A DNA stretch of 64,000 nt from NCBI GenBank assembly GCA_039933175.1, contig JBDTOR010000001.1, positions 34,526 to 98,525 on the forward strand, in the 5' to 3' direction. Below are positions 9,306-17,759 of this stretch, in pieces (position 1 is the first letter of the stretch; each line of letters starts with the position of its first letter). Below the pieces are notes generated by a model. The model ran no database searches. It was not told the origin of the DNA and saw only the letters and a program-made list of their open reading frames with translations. The translations under genes and the position numbers were made by a program. Source of the DNA: Hyphomicrobium_A sp039933175. GTDB taxonomy: Bacteria; Pseudomonadota; Alphaproteobacteria; Rhizobiales; Hyphomicrobiaceae.

Positions 9306-9389
9306 CAGAGGATACTTTCTGCGGCTTGTTGCAAATCGCGTCGACGCGTAACACTCTCCGCATATTGAACACGCAAGGCATTGCGGGCC

Positions 9390-9770
9390 GTGACCGACAC
9401 CGATTTCGATATCAGCATGCTCACGCGTCGCGGCATACCATTGGGCCGCTTCGATGCCGGCGAGCGCATTTTCCTTGAGCACGAGAGCGGCACGGCGATG
9501 TATGTCGTGCGCAGCGGCGCCGTCGACGTCATCACGTTCGGCAACGTTCTCGAGCGCGTCGGCCCAGGCGGCATCTTCGGCGAGATGGCGCTTATCGAGG
9601 ATGCTCCGCGCGCGGCTGCTGCCCTTGCCAGCGAACCGACGGAAGTGCTGGTCATCGACAAACCGATGTTCCTCACGCTGATCGCCGAGGAGCCGGAGTT
9701 CGCGCTGCAGATCATGAAGCTGATGGCCGAGCGCGTACGCCGTAAGCCCGCCGGTCCAGCCGCGCCTTAG
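9390..9770 (+). CDS. Stand-alone cyclic nucleotide-binding domain protein
   Basis: A 126-residue protein that is essentially one Crp-type cyclic nucleotide-binding beta-roll. It has the FDAGERIFLEHESG entry strand and the phosphate-binding-cassette-like GGIFGEMALIEDAPRAAAA, where Glu after FG and an Arg before the Ala run are the usual ligand contacts. There is no DNA-binding helix-turn-helix, so it probably signals by protein contact or oligomerises; this is inference. The start is uncertain: GTG at 9390 is chosen, with TTG at 9381 as the alternative. It lies alone between dapE and the convergent 2TM-domain gene. Confidence 0.75.
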   Translation: MTDTDFDISMLTRRGIPLGRFDAGERIFLEHESGTAMYVVRSGAVDVITFGNVLERVGPGGIFGEMALIEDAPRAAAALASEPTEVLVIDKPMFLTLIAEEPEFALQIMKLMAERVRRKPAGPAAP

Positions 9771-9782
9771 CCGCTGCCGGCT

Positions 9783-10049
9783 TTAGGCGCTGCGTGCGCC
9801 GCGGGTGCGCGAGCGGCGGCGAACGGCTTCGCCGGTCGAGAAATGGATCGCCAGCCCGTGCGCCACGATGCCGATGCCCCAGCCGAGCAGCGGCCAGTAA
9901 AACCACAGCTTGTCCGGAGTCAGCAGCAGATTGACGGCTATCAGAATGGCGTTGACCAGCACGAACGAGGAAAAGTGAAAGAAAAAGCCGGTATCGCCCA
10001 ATATCGTGTCGGCGAGATAGTCCTGGGTCTTGGTGATGAACGGCGGCAT
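9783..10049 (-). CDS. 2TM domain-containing small membrane protein
   Basis: About 88 residues with two hydrophobic segments (FFHFSSFVLVNAILIAVNLLL and FYWPLLGWGIGIVAHGLAI) typical of the 2TM domain family. A basic tail, RRRSRTRG, follows. Proteins of this kind often carry a histidine in the second helix (VAHGLAIHF), seen here. Function unknown. ATG at 10049 with AGGA upstream is preferred over an ATG at 10070. It is downstream of the DUF3299 gene on the same strand with a 120-base gap, so may or may not belong to the zinc-type operon. Confidence 0.75.
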   Translation of the reverse strand: MPPFITKTQDYLADTILGDTGFFFHFSSFVLVNAILIAVNLLLTPDKLWFYWPLLGWGIGIVAHGLAIHFSTGEAVRRRSRTRGARSA

Positions 10050-10169
10050 GGGGCAATCCTCAATCGGCATCGATCTCGGTTGCAGTCTAACACGGCCGCC
10101 AAAGCGGCGCCTGCGACCCCGCGCCCATAGCAAACGCTTCCCTAGCGCACTGTTACCAATGGTCTATTC

Positions 10170-10739
10170 CTACTGCTCGGGACGTGCATCAACGCTGTCG
10201 GCGTCGATCGAGTAGCCCGCGTCGGCAAGCCCGGTGAAGGCGGTCTCGGTCTTCAGGGTGCCCGTCACCCAGACCGGGTCGAACTGTCCGGCGAGCTGAA
10301 TGCCCTTCTCCGACTTCACATAGACGATCTGGTTGGCCGGCGGGGGCGGAACGTGGATGCAGGCGCCGACGAACGGCACCAGCAAGAACTCCTTGATGGT
10401 TGTCGCCTCGAAGTCGAGCGGCACGACGTAGCCGCCGATGCGCACGCGCTTGCCGCTGAACTCCGTCACCACGCGCGGCGGCTTGTCGCCACCCGGCTGC
10501 CGGCGCTTCATCGACATGAAGCCGCCCTCGGCCAGTGGCGGCGGCGGAGCACCATCATCCGCCGAAGACGCGGGCGCCGCACCGGAGAAGAACGTCTTCG
10601 GTTTTGGCTTCACCGCCTCGGCCGGCGGCACGAGCTGGCCCCACTTGAGATCGATCGGCGTATCGACCGCGTACGAGGCGCCGAGTGGCGCCAGCGCGAG
10701 GACCAGAACCAGCACGACACGAGCTAAGGAATTCGTCAT
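10170..10739 (-). CDS. DUF3299 family secreted protein, last gene of Zrg-like metal operon
   Basis: A 189-residue protein with a signal peptide (residues 1-24, ending SYA). Its C-terminal half is a DUF3299 domain, recognisable by VRIGGYVVPLDFE and then VPFVGACIHVPPPPANQIV, where Cys and His in a C-x-H-x-P-P-P motif could bind metal. The start at 10739 has GGAGAG at ideal spacing; an in-frame ATG at 10751 overlaps the permease stop as TGATG. DUF3299 proteins are often encoded with FtsX-type ABC permeases and DUF2796 proteins, as here. A role in periplasmic zinc handling is an inference from context. Confidence 0.8.
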   Translation of the reverse strand: MTNSLARVVLVLVLALAPLGASYAVDTPIDLKWGQLVPPAEAVKPKPKTFFSGAAPASSADDGAPPPPLAEGGFMSMKRRQPGGDKPPRVVTEFSGKRVRIGGYVVPLDFEATTIKEFLLVPFVGACIHVPPPPANQIVYVKSEKGIQLAGQFDPVWVTGTLKTETAFTGLADAGYSIDADSVDARPEQ

Positions 10740-10750
10740 CGATCTCTCCA

Positions 10751-12025
10751 TCAGGTGCGCACGGTCATGCCGTCGGCCAGCGAAAGCCGGTAGGCCCGCA
10801 TGGCCGGCAACAACCCGGCGAGGAATCCAGCGGCGACGATCGCCGCGAGCATCAGCCATTCGCGCTGCGTCGGCGCGGCAATGTCGAGATTGAGGCCATA
10901 GGTGGCATCGACCCAGGGCCGCAGCAACGCCAGCGAGACGTAGAGCAGCGTCACGCCGAGCGCGACGCCGGCCAGTGTCAGCAGCCCGGCTTCGGTGACG
11001 AGCAGGCCGAGGATGGTAGACGGCCGCGCGCCAACGGAGCGCAGGATGGCCATCTCGCGCCGCCGCTCGTTCAGTGTCGTCAGGATCATGGTCACCATTC
11101 CAAGTAGCGCGGTGGCGACGACCATCGCCGACACGACCGACAGCGCCGTCTCAGCCGTGCCGACGAGGCCCCAGAGTTCCTGCAGCGCCGCGCCCGGCAT
11201 GATCGCCGACAACGGCTCCTGCGCGTATTGGTTGATGGCCCGTTGCAGCTGGAAGGTGGCAAGCTTCGATTTCAGGCCAACCAGCGCCGCAGTGATCGCC
11301 GTCGGCTTCAAGTCCATGTGGCGCACCTGCTCGGCAGATACCTCCTCGCCCGGCACCGGCATGCCGCTCTGCCAGTCGACGTGGATAGCCTCGATGGCTT
11401 CGAGGCTGACATGCACCGTGCGGTCGACCGGCGTCCCGGTCTTGGCGAGGATGCCCGAGACGCGGAACGGCTTGTCGGCGTGCTCGATGAACGACACCGA
11501 GCCGAGGCCGTGGGCGACGATGATCGGATCGCCGACCTTGTAACCGAGCACTTTTGCTACATCGGCGCCGATCACGGCGTCGAACAGATCCTTGAACGGG
11601 CCGCCGGAAGCGAACGCCAGGCTTTGTCCGTGGCGATACTTGTAGCGCTCGAAGTAGTCAACGGTCGTGCCAAGCACGCGAAAGCCGTGATGGCTGTCGC
11701 CAAGCGATACAGGCACGATCCACGCCACCTCGGGCCGCTTGGCGATGTCCTCATAGCTTTTCCAGGTGACGTTGTTCGTCGCGTTGCCGATGCGGAAGAT
11801 CGAATACAGCAGCAGCTGGATGCTGCCGCTGCGGGCCCCGACGATCAGATCGGTGCCGGATATCGTGTTGGCGAAGCTCTCGCGCGCGCCGGTGCGCACC
11901 TTCTCCACGCCGAGCAGCAGCATCACGCTGAACGCGATGGAAAGCACGGTAAGGCAGGCAGTCAGAGCGCGGTTACGCAGCGATTGCAGGGCCAGACGCG
12001 GAATGATGGGGCTGGGCAGCATCAT
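10751..12025 (-). CDS. FtsX/MacB-type ABC transporter permease
   Basis: A 424-residue permease. One helix at about 18-40 is followed by a large extracytoplasmic domain (about 45-290) and three C-terminal helices in an FtsX domain (about 290-415, with TTLNERRREMAILRSVGARPSTI as the coupling region). This topology is the type VII ABC (MacB/LolCE/FtsX) pattern. Its ATG overlaps the ATPase stop in an ATGA arrangement and its stop overlaps a possible DUF3299 start, so translation is coupled through the operon. The DUF2796 neighbour suggests the Zrg-type zinc system described in Vibrio; the exact substrate is inferred. Confidence 0.88.
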   Translation of the reverse strand: MMLPSPIIPRLALQSLRNRALTACLTVLSIAFSVMLLLGVEKVRTGARESFANTISGTDLIVGARSGSIQLLLYSIFRIGNATNNVTWKSYEDIAKRPEVAWIVPVSLGDSHHGFRVLGTTVDYFERYKYRHGQSLAFASGGPFKDLFDAVIGADVAKVLGYKVGDPIIVAHGLGSVSFIEHADKPFRVSGILAKTGTPVDRTVHVSLEAIEAIHVDWQSGMPVPGEEVSAEQVRHMDLKPTAITAALVGLKSKLATFQLQRAINQYAQEPLSAIMPGAALQELWGLVGTAETALSVVSAMVVATALLGMVTMILTTLNERRREMAILRSVGARPSTILGLLVTEAGLLTLAGVALGVTLLYVSLALLRPWVDATYGLNLDIAAPTQREWLMLAAIVAAGFLAGLLPAMRAYRLSLADGMTVRT

Positions 12026-12753
12026 GCTGCATTGCTCCTTTCGGAGACGGCGATCTCGTCCAGCCGCAGCACCCGGTCGAAGCGCGAGCCGAGCTGCTCC
12101 TCGTGGCTGACCATGATGACCGAGGCACCGGCTGCCTCCGCCTCGGCAAAGAGCAGGTCGAGAAAGGCGAGTTGCCGGTCGCGGTCCAACGCCGAAGTTG
12201 GCTCGTCGGCGACGATCAGCTCCGGACCGCCGATCAGCGCCCGCGCGGCGGCGACCCGCTGCTGCTGGCCGACGCTGAGATTCGCCGCCGAGAGCCCTCC
12301 GAGGTCCGCGGCATCGAGCCCCAAGCTCCGCAGCAGCCGTCGCGCTTCGTCCTCGGTCGCGCCGCGGCCCTCGGCCCGGCCGCGGCGACCGCGCGCAAAA
12401 CTCAACGGCAGCAGGACATTATCGAGGATGGAGCCGTACGGCAGCAGGTTGAACATCTGGAAAATGATGCCGAAGTGCTCGGCGCGGAACCGGTCCCGCG
12501 CCGCGTTCGACAGCTGCGTCAAGTCGGTGCCGAGCACCTCGAGCTTGCCGGCCGACGGCGGCACGATCCCGCACAGCAAGCTGAGGAACGTCGACTTGCC
12601 CGTGCCCGAAGGCCCGACCAACAGGACGCGTTGCCGCGCGGGCAACGCGAAGTCCTCGATCGTCAGCGAGAACGATCGCGTGCCCGGCCAGCGGAAGCGG
12701 ACGCCCGACATTCGCACGACGGCGGGCGATGCGGGGTCATGCGACTTCTGCAT
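12022..12753 (-). CDS. ABC transporter ATP-binding protein of Zrg-like system
   Basis: A 243-residue nucleotide-binding subunit with Walker A GPSGTGKS (47-54), Q-loop in IIFQMFNLLPYGS (97-109), signature LSVGQQQR (159-166) and Walker B with D-loop VADEPTSALD (181-190). It is closest to the LolD/MacB class that pairs with FtsX-type permeases, matching the gene that follows. The ATG overlaps the stop of the DUF2796 gene (TGATG), and its own stop overlaps the permease start, so the three are translated as a unit. Confidence 0.92.
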   Translation of the reverse strand: MQKSHDPASPAVVRMSGVRFRWPGTRSFSLTIEDFALPARQRVLLVGPSGTGKSTFLSLLCGIVPPSAGKLEVLGTDLTQLSNAARDRFRAEHFGIIFQMFNLLPYGSILDNVLLPLSFARGRRGRAEGRGATEDEARRLLRSLGLDAADLGGLSAANLSVGQQQRVAAARALIGGPELIVADEPTSALDRDRQLAFLDLLFAEAEAAGASVIMVSHEEQLGSRFDRVLRLDEIAVSERSNAA

Positions 12754-13352
12754 CACATGATCCCGGCGAGGTCGAGAGTCGGCTTGCTGCGGCTCACCTC
12801 GAACTGACTCTGGCCTTTGCCGGTCACGACGCTGACGGTGAGGTCGTGCGCGCCGGCGAACAGGGTGAAGTAGTCGAAGGTGATAGTGGTCAGCCCGGCG
12901 GGATTGGTACAATCGAGCGCATACGTCACGTGGAACTGGTTGTGACCGGCGTGCTCGTCATGGCCGTGCTTGTCCTTGGCATCGTTGTGATCGCCGTCGT
13001 TGTCGTCGTCATCATGATGATGCTCCGCCTCGATGGCGACTTTGGCCTCGGCGACGGTGCAGCCGGCATCCGCAGGCAGCGCGAACACGCCGAGCGGCTT
13101 CTCCAGGTGGGCCTTGGCCTTGTCGACTACCGCCTTTTGATCATCGGTCGTCGCCGCATGCTCGAAGCCGACGATGTCCATGCCGGGCACCTCCAGCTCC
13201 ATGGAAACGCGCTTGTCCTCGATCGCGATGTTCAGCGTACCGTGGCCGTGCACGTGCGGGCCGAGCTCGCGGTGCTCTTCCTCGGCACGCGGGGCGGTCG
13301 TCAGCAGGGATATCGCGGCGACGGCGAGCGAAATTGTGAGTTGCTTGCGCAT
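12753..13352 (-). CDS. DUF2796/ZrgA-like periplasmic zinc-binding protein
   Basis: A 199-residue secreted protein: signal peptide 1-23, then ELGPHVHGHGTL, a hallmark of DUF2796. A striking His/Asp-rich loop at about 111-141 has runs such as HHHDDDDND and HGHDEHAGH. Cysteines at 98 and 148 could form a disulfide. The family includes ZrgA of Vibrio, the periplasmic component of a zinc uptake ABC system, and the linked ATPase and permease genes agree. The ATG at 13352 has GAGGAG upstream. I infer zinc (or another divalent metal) capture; direction of transport cannot be read from sequence. Confidence 0.85.
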   Translation of the reverse strand: MRKQLTISLAVAAISLLTTAPRAEEEHRELGPHVHGHGTLNIAIEDKRVSMELEVPGMDIVGFEHAATTDDQKAVVDKAKAHLEKPLGVFALPADAGCTVAEAKVAIEAEHHHDDDDNDGDHNDAKDKHGHDEHAGHNQFHVTYALDCTNPAGLTTITFDYFTLFAGAHDLTVSVVTGKGQSQFEVSRSKPTLDLAGIM

Positions 13353-13444
13353 GGTCGTGCTCCTCGATCGGTACCGCTCGCGCGTGCGGCCACGGGGGCG
13401 GCATCGCCGGCGGATGTGGGGGCTGCGGATCGACGGGTGAGGAG

Positions 13445-13876
13445 TTAGGCGACCGGCGGTGCACGTGCCTGGAAGTTGATGATGGCGTGGCCGGGGGCGG
13501 CCGCATCGGCACGTAGCGGGACCAGCGTCGCAAAGCGCGGCGCGTCCAGTGATACGGCCGGGGCCGTCGGCATAACGCCCGTGCCAGCCGCTGCCACGGA
13601 CCAGCATATTGGGCAGTCATTGCCGTGATGATGCGGGACGGCCGGCTGGCAACCCAAGTTTACCACGGCGCGACAGCTGACTGCTGTGGCGAGATTTTTG
13701 GCCCACGCGCGGGCCCCTGCACGGGCGGCAGCGCTCATGCCGCTATAGGCACCGGCCGCCGTGTGCACGTGCATGCCGGTATGCACATGCATTTGCGCCA
13801 AGAAGAGCGCTGCCTGCATCGTCAAAGCGAGCAGTGCAACCAGTCCGGGGCTCGATCGACGGCGAAAGAAGCTCAT
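13445..13876 (-). CDS. DUF2946 family small membrane/periplasmic protein
   Basis: A 143-residue protein with one N-terminal hydrophobic segment (about 10-28), followed by MHVHTGMHVHT. Later comes HHHGNDCPICW, a likely metal site, and the family's characteristic C-terminal FQARAPP. DUF2946 proteins are commonly found with copper or zinc transport genes and have no proven function. It is the first gene of the leftward metal operon, 92 bases before the DUF2796 gene. ATG at 13876 is preceded by GGAG. I saw no clear Zur-type AT-rich palindrome in the 209 bases between it and the divergent protease gene. Confidence 0.8.
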   Translation of the reverse strand: MSFFRRRSSPGLVALLALTMQAALFLAQMHVHTGMHVHTAAGAYSGMSAAARAGARAWAKNLATAVSCRAVVNLGCQPAVPHHHGNDCPICWSVAAAGTGVMPTAPAVSLDAPRFATLVPLRADAAAPGHAIINFQARAPPVA

Positions 13877-14085
13877 TCCGTCTCCAGGGGCAGACGAGAC
13901 GATACGCCGAAAACTGCGGCGAGCGAAAGACACACCCCACTGCCGCGACGCCACATCCGGGGGCGGATGGTGAACGCCGCCCTTGAAGGCGCCGTTAGCC
14001 AAGCCTGTGTTTCCTGCGTCCCGCGCTTGTTGGGCACCCCTAAGTTTGGCAATCTGCCGTCTGATATTTGCCCCAGGGGATTTGG

Positions 14086-15705
14086 ATGCTCAGGTCGATT
14101 TTAGGCTCGCACGGTTGGCGGCTGGCTGCGGTTCTCGCGCCGGCCTTTCTTTTTGTCGTGCTCGGCGCCGGGATTGCGCTGTCCGGCATGATCTTCGACC
14201 GCGATGAGGTGCGCGAAAGCGTCGTGCGCATCGAGGTCGAGCTTACTCAAGGGGGCGCCCGCCAAGGCACCGGCTTCATCATCAACGACAAGCGGGTCAT
14301 CGCGACCAACAACCACGTCATCGAGGGCGCCAAGGCGATCTACGTGACGTTCCTTGCCAATGGCAAGCCGACGGCGATCCCGGCTCGTCTGATCGCCACA
14401 GATCCCGTCGGCGACATGGCGCTGATCGAGACGATCATCGACATCTATGGCGAACCGGTGGTGCTGGCGGACTACGACACCAGCCCCCCTGCAAAAGTAA
14501 CCGCGATCGGCTACCCCGTGGCGGCCGACTTCGTCGCCGACAACAACTACCTGCCCGCCATCGCCTTCGAGCCGTCCTATACGGTCGGCACCGTCGCGCG
14601 CACCCTGTCGAATACCAAGTATCTCGGCGGCGAGCGGCTGATCCAGCACACAGCGGCGATCAATCCCGGCAACAGCGGCGGCCCGCTGTTCGACGACTGC
14701 GGCCGTGTCATCGGCATCAACACGCTGCGCACGGTGGCCAAGGAATCTGACTATGCGCAGGGCATTTTCTTCGCGGTCGACATTCGCGAGCTGCATAAGC
14801 TGCTCGACGACAACGTCATCAAGGCGACCTCCGTCAGCAAGCCCTGCACTCCCGGCATGGAAACCAAAGAAGACCTGCCTCCGGCCAATACCAAGGAAGC
14901 CGAGGCCGTGATGTTCGATCGCTTCGCGGCATGCGTGAAATCGCGCCCGTGCGACCGGAACATCTGCAAGAGCCGCTATACCAATCGCGTCGCGACCGAG
15001 ATGGTGACTTCACGGCAGGGCGACGTCGACGTGCGGATGACACTGGCGGAGCCGAACTGCGAAGGCCAAAAGGTATCCGAGGCCGTTAGCGAGTTTCAGC
15101 GCTGCAATAGCCAACAGCCGTGTGAGTTCGAGAAAAGCTGCGGACCGAAACTCGAGGAGGCGCTCTCCGCCGACAACATGAAGGACCGGCGTTCGATGTT
15201 TGACCGAGCCCGCACCCAGGCCGTAGCGGATTGCAAAGCGGCATCGGCGCCAGGTGTTTGGCGCGGTGCCGAGACCGATAAGGGCATTTGGACAGCTGTG
15301 GTCTCCAACGAGAGAGGGGCATCGCTGGTGGTCTCATGCGATGTCGCCGGGCAGACTCCCGGCGCCGGCGTGATCCTGCTCGGCGCGGTCGCCGGTAAGC
15401 GCGATCGTTGGACCGGAACCCGTGCCGTACAGATGACGATCGATTCCTTCTCCGAGCCGCTACGCCTCGACCTCAAGACGCAGGACGCCGATCTGCAGGC
15501 GGGTGTGAAACACGTGGAATCGTCGGACACGCGCGGGTGGCTGAAGGAGTTGGTCGGAAAATTCAGCGTCGGCAGCGTCGTTACCTTCGAGGAGCCGAAA
15601 GTCTCGCTCGACGAGACGTTCTCCCTGTCGGGAGCGCAGGAGATGCTGGCGCCGTGCCTAAAGGCGAAGTTCGTCGAAGAGCAGCAGCAACAACAGCAAC
15701 AGTAG
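14086..15705 (+). CDS. Membrane-anchored trypsin-like serine protease with Cys-rich C-terminal region
   Basis: A 539-residue protein. One hydrophobic segment (about 12-35) anchors it facing the periplasm. An S1C/HtrA-like protease domain follows with a complete triad: His77 in NNHVIEG, Asp110 in DPVGDMALIE and Ser197 in GNSGGPLF. There is no PDZ domain. Instead residues about 280-380 hold two similar repeats, F-x-x-C-x-S-x-P-C...C and F-x-x-C-x-S-Q-P-C...C, then a beta-rich C-terminal domain and a tail of eight glutamines. ATG 14086 has AGGGGA upstream. The C-terminal half is not one I can name. The gene is divergent from the zinc operon. Confidence 0.85.
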   Translation: MLRSILGSHGWRLAAVLAPAFLFVVLGAGIALSGMIFDRDEVRESVVRIEVELTQGGARQGTGFIINDKRVIATNNHVIEGAKAIYVTFLANGKPTAIPARLIATDPVGDMALIETIIDIYGEPVVLADYDTSPPAKVTAIGYPVAADFVADNNYLPAIAFEPSYTVGTVARTLSNTKYLGGERLIQHTAAINPGNSGGPLFDDCGRVIGINTLRTVAKESDYAQGIFFAVDIRELHKLLDDNVIKATSVSKPCTPGMETKEDLPPANTKEAEAVMFDRFAACVKSRPCDRNICKSRYTNRVATEMVTSRQGDVDVRMTLAEPNCEGQKVSEAVSEFQRCNSQQPCEFEKSCGPKLEEALSADNMKDRRSMFDRARTQAVADCKAASAPGVWRGAETDKGIWTAVVSNERGASLVVSCDVAGQTPGAGVILLGAVAGKRDRWTGTRAVQMTIDSFSEPLRLDLKTQDADLQAGVKHVESSDTRGWLKELVGKFSVGSVVTFEEPKVSLDETFSLSGAQEMLAPCLKAKFVEEQQQQQQQ

Positions 15706-15742
15706 GTTGCGGAAATTCGGCGGAGCGGCAGCTGAGCCGATG

Positions 15743-16231
15743 CTAGCGCTTCTTGCGGGCGCCCTGGCGTTTCAACTCGCCGGTCGATGAGTAGTCCTGT
15801 CCGTTGTAGTTCGCGGACCACTCATACTTCATTGTGTCACCTTCGACAGAAAGCCGAAGCAGGCCGTTGAGGCAGCCGTCGGTCTTTTCGTCGGTCCCGC
15901 CATAGGTGATTGCCTCCTGATACTCGTAGGTATCCCCCTTGCGATCGCCGACCAGCATGCCGCCGCAGGGCGGTTCTCCCGGGTAGCGGCTGACGCCGCC
16001 TTTGGGTGAAACGAACGTTAGCCGGACGGTGAAAGGATCGGCATCGCCCTGTGCAGCCTGCCCTGACCACAGGCCGACGATGGCGTCTTGCAAGCTGCCG
16101 GCAACATCGCCCGCAACGTCCTCCTGCGCGCGACAGCCGTCGGCCACAGCAAACATGGCCAACACGCCCATAGCAGCGGCCACCAGGCCACCTCGCCGCA
16201 TCCAGCTTTCGATCCGTCCGGGCCCGCTCAC
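15743..16231 (-). CDS. Secreted hypothetical protein, paralogue of the adjacent gene
   Basis: Unrecognised. Up to 162 residues with a signal peptide. The mature domain shares an ordered set of motifs with the protein encoded immediately upstream: DAIVGLWSG, LTFVSPKGGVSRYPG, CGG, GDRKGD, GGTDEK and YEWS. Two conserved cysteines (CGG and DGCLNG) probably pair. The start is either GTG 16231 or ATG 16201, both leaving an acceptable signal peptide. The two genes are 18-48 bases apart and clearly arose by tandem duplication. Convergent with the protease gene. Confidence 0.75.
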   Translation of the reverse strand: MSGPGRIESWMRRGGLVAAAMGVLAMFAVADGCRAQEDVAGDVAGSLQDAIVGLWSGQAAQGDADPFTVRLTFVSPKGGVSRYPGEPPCGGMLVGDRKGDTYEYQEAITYGGTDEKTDGCLNGLLRLSVEGDTMKYEWSANYNGQDYSSTGELKRQGARKKR

Positions 16232-16249
16232 GTCACCGTCGCCTTTGCC

Positions 16250-16672
16250 TCAACGCTTCTTGCCGACGCGGTGCAGTTCACCCGCCGCAGCATGATCCGC
16301 GCCGTTGAAGGTGCCGGACCAGTCGTACGTCATCTTGTCTCCGTCGACCGAAATCTTCACGAGCCCCCCGATGCAGCCGCCGTCCTTCTCGTCCACACCG
16401 CCCCAGGTGATCACCTCATTGAATTCGTAGTCGTCGCCCTTGCGATCACCCGAAAGGGTTCCGCCGCACGGAAAGCCGGGGTAGCGGCTCACGCCGCCCT
16501 TGGGCGATACGAGGGTCAGCCGCGTCTCGAATTTAGTTTCGCCTTGCGAGACTTCCCCGACCCAAGTGCCGACGATGGCGTCGCTGAGCGTTCCAGCCAC
16601 GTCTTGGGCATGGGCGCCGATGGGCGCGGCGAGGACACAGGCAAGACAGGCTATGCGAACGCTGCGTGACAT
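16250..16672 (-). CDS. Secreted hypothetical protein, paralogue of the adjacent gene
   Basis: A 140-residue secreted protein (signal peptide about 1-23, ending AHAQ). The mature part has DAIVGTWVG, LTLVSPKGGVSRYPG, CGG, GDRKGD, GGVDEK, DGCIGG and YDWSGT, the same series as its downstream paralogue, with about half the residues identical by eye. The repeated aromatic and glycine pattern suggests a small beta-barrel or lipocalin-like fold, but this is a guess. ATG at 16672; an upstream start would spoil the signal peptide. It is first of the two-gene unit. Confidence 0.75.
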   Translation of the reverse strand: MSRSVRIACLACVLAAPIGAHAQDVAGTLSDAIVGTWVGEVSQGETKFETRLTLVSPKGGVSRYPGFPCGGTLSGDRKGDDYEFNEVITWGGVDEKDGGCIGGLVKISVDGDKMTYDWSGTFNGADHAAAGELHRVGKKR

Positions 16673-16860
16673 GCTCTGCACCGAAATGACTGCCAATCGA
16701 ATTCCCAATTCTTATCTGCGGACCGTCGCTGAGAAAAGGCGCCAAGGCGTTCGAGGTGAAGAATATCGACTGTCGCCGGAGCGGGGTGCTGGCCGGAACG
16801 CGCCGGCGCATGCCAAGATGGGACCAACAACCACGCAAAAATAGGGGAGAGATCCGACCC

Positions 16861-17520
16861 ATGAGCCGGCTATACGAGGACCAGCACCGCGTCCTGCAGG
16901 ACCGCTTTCAGTCCCGGCCGATGGCCGACCGCATCGAGCAGATCGCCCTCAAGACCGAGATCGGCCCCGAGGAACAAGCTTTCATAGAGAGCCGCGACTT
17001 CTTCTTCCTGACCACCGTCGACAGCCAGAGCCGGCCGACCGTCTCCTACAAGGGCGGCGCCCCCGGCTTCATGCGCGTCGTCGACCAGACGCACCTCATG
17101 TTCCCGAGCTACGACGGCAACGGCATGTACCTGTCGATGGGCAACATCACCGCCAACCCGCATGTCGGCTTCCTGTTCATCGACTTCGAGCGCCCGTTCC
17201 GGCTGCGCGTGCAGGGCGAGGCGGAAGTGTCCAGCGCGCCCGAGCATCTCGCCTGCTTCAAGGAGGCGGAACTCGTGGTGCGCGTGAAGATCACCGAGCT
17301 TTGGATGAACTGCCCGCGCTACATCCACCGCTATCAGAAGCTGAAGACCTCGCGCTACGTACCGCAGGCCGACATCGAGACGCCGCTGTGCGAGTGGAAG
17401 CGCACCGAGCCGGTGCAGGACGTGCTGCGTCCGCACGAGCTGGCGCAGGTGGCCAAGGCCGGCACCATCCCCATCGAGGAGTGGATCGGCCGCGTCGTCA
17501 CCGGCGACGACAACGTCTAG
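16861..17520 (+). CDS. Pyridoxamine 5'-phosphate oxidase-fold protein
   Basis: A 219-residue flavin-reductase-like split-barrel protein. The core RDFFFLTTVDSQSRPTVSYKGG (about 45-66), then a strand, HVGFLFIDFERPFRLRVQGEAEV and a C-terminal NCPRYIHRYQK helix are typical of the PNPOx-like family that binds FMN, F420 or haem. The substrate is unknown. The true start is the ATG at 16861, with GGGGAGAG upstream; reading further upstream has no supporting similarity. Two hairpins just after the stop (17530-17577) probably end transcription. Confidence 0.85.
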   Translation: MSRLYEDQHRVLQDRFQSRPMADRIEQIALKTEIGPEEQAFIESRDFFFLTTVDSQSRPTVSYKGGAPGFMRVVDQTHLMFPSYDGNGMYLSMGNITANPHVGFLFIDFERPFRLRVQGEAEVSSAPEHLACFKEAELVVRVKITELWMNCPRYIHRYQKLKTSRYVPQADIETPLCEWKRTEPVQDVLRPHELAQVAKAGTIPIEEWIGRVVTGDDNV

Positions 17521-17529
17521 AAACGACAG

Positions 17530-17577
17530 CGCCGCCGGAGCGGTCCCCGGCGGCGTGCCCGCCTCTTTGCGAGGCGG
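17530..17577 (+). terminator. Paired hairpins after the PNPOx-fold gene
   Basis: Two consecutive inverted repeats begin 10 bases after the stop. The first has a perfect 9-bp stem (17530-17538 with 17547-17555). The second has a 7-bp stem (17559-17565 with 17571-17577). There is no uridine run, so they may be a terminator of the non-canonical kind or protect the mRNA 3' end. Confidence 0.5.
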
Positions 17578-17759
17578 CTCCTTGCGCGTTATGGCGGTAT
17601 GAGCCTGCTGACTTAGCTAACTTTTCAGCCGGCAGGCCGATCATTCGACCGCCCGAATTTGGACCCTGTGCCGCACACGGACAACCGCAGCTTCTGCGTG
17701 ACTGGCGCGTTGGCTATGCACCGAGCGCCGGGCTCGCAAGGTGAAGGATTGACTACGGA

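Noticed and set aside
8148..9482. A 444-codon open frame antisense to dapE
   Set aside because: It mirrors a clear dapE gene; long antisense frames are common at this GC content and the translation has no family features.
11228..12760. A 510-codon plus-strand frame across the ABC permease and ATPase
   Set aside because: The minus-strand genes have complete ABC motifs and overlapping start-stop junctions; this frame is their shadow.
13877..14085. Zur-type operator ahead of the zinc-like operon
   Set aside because: No AT-rich palindrome of the expected kind was visible in this GC-rich gap.
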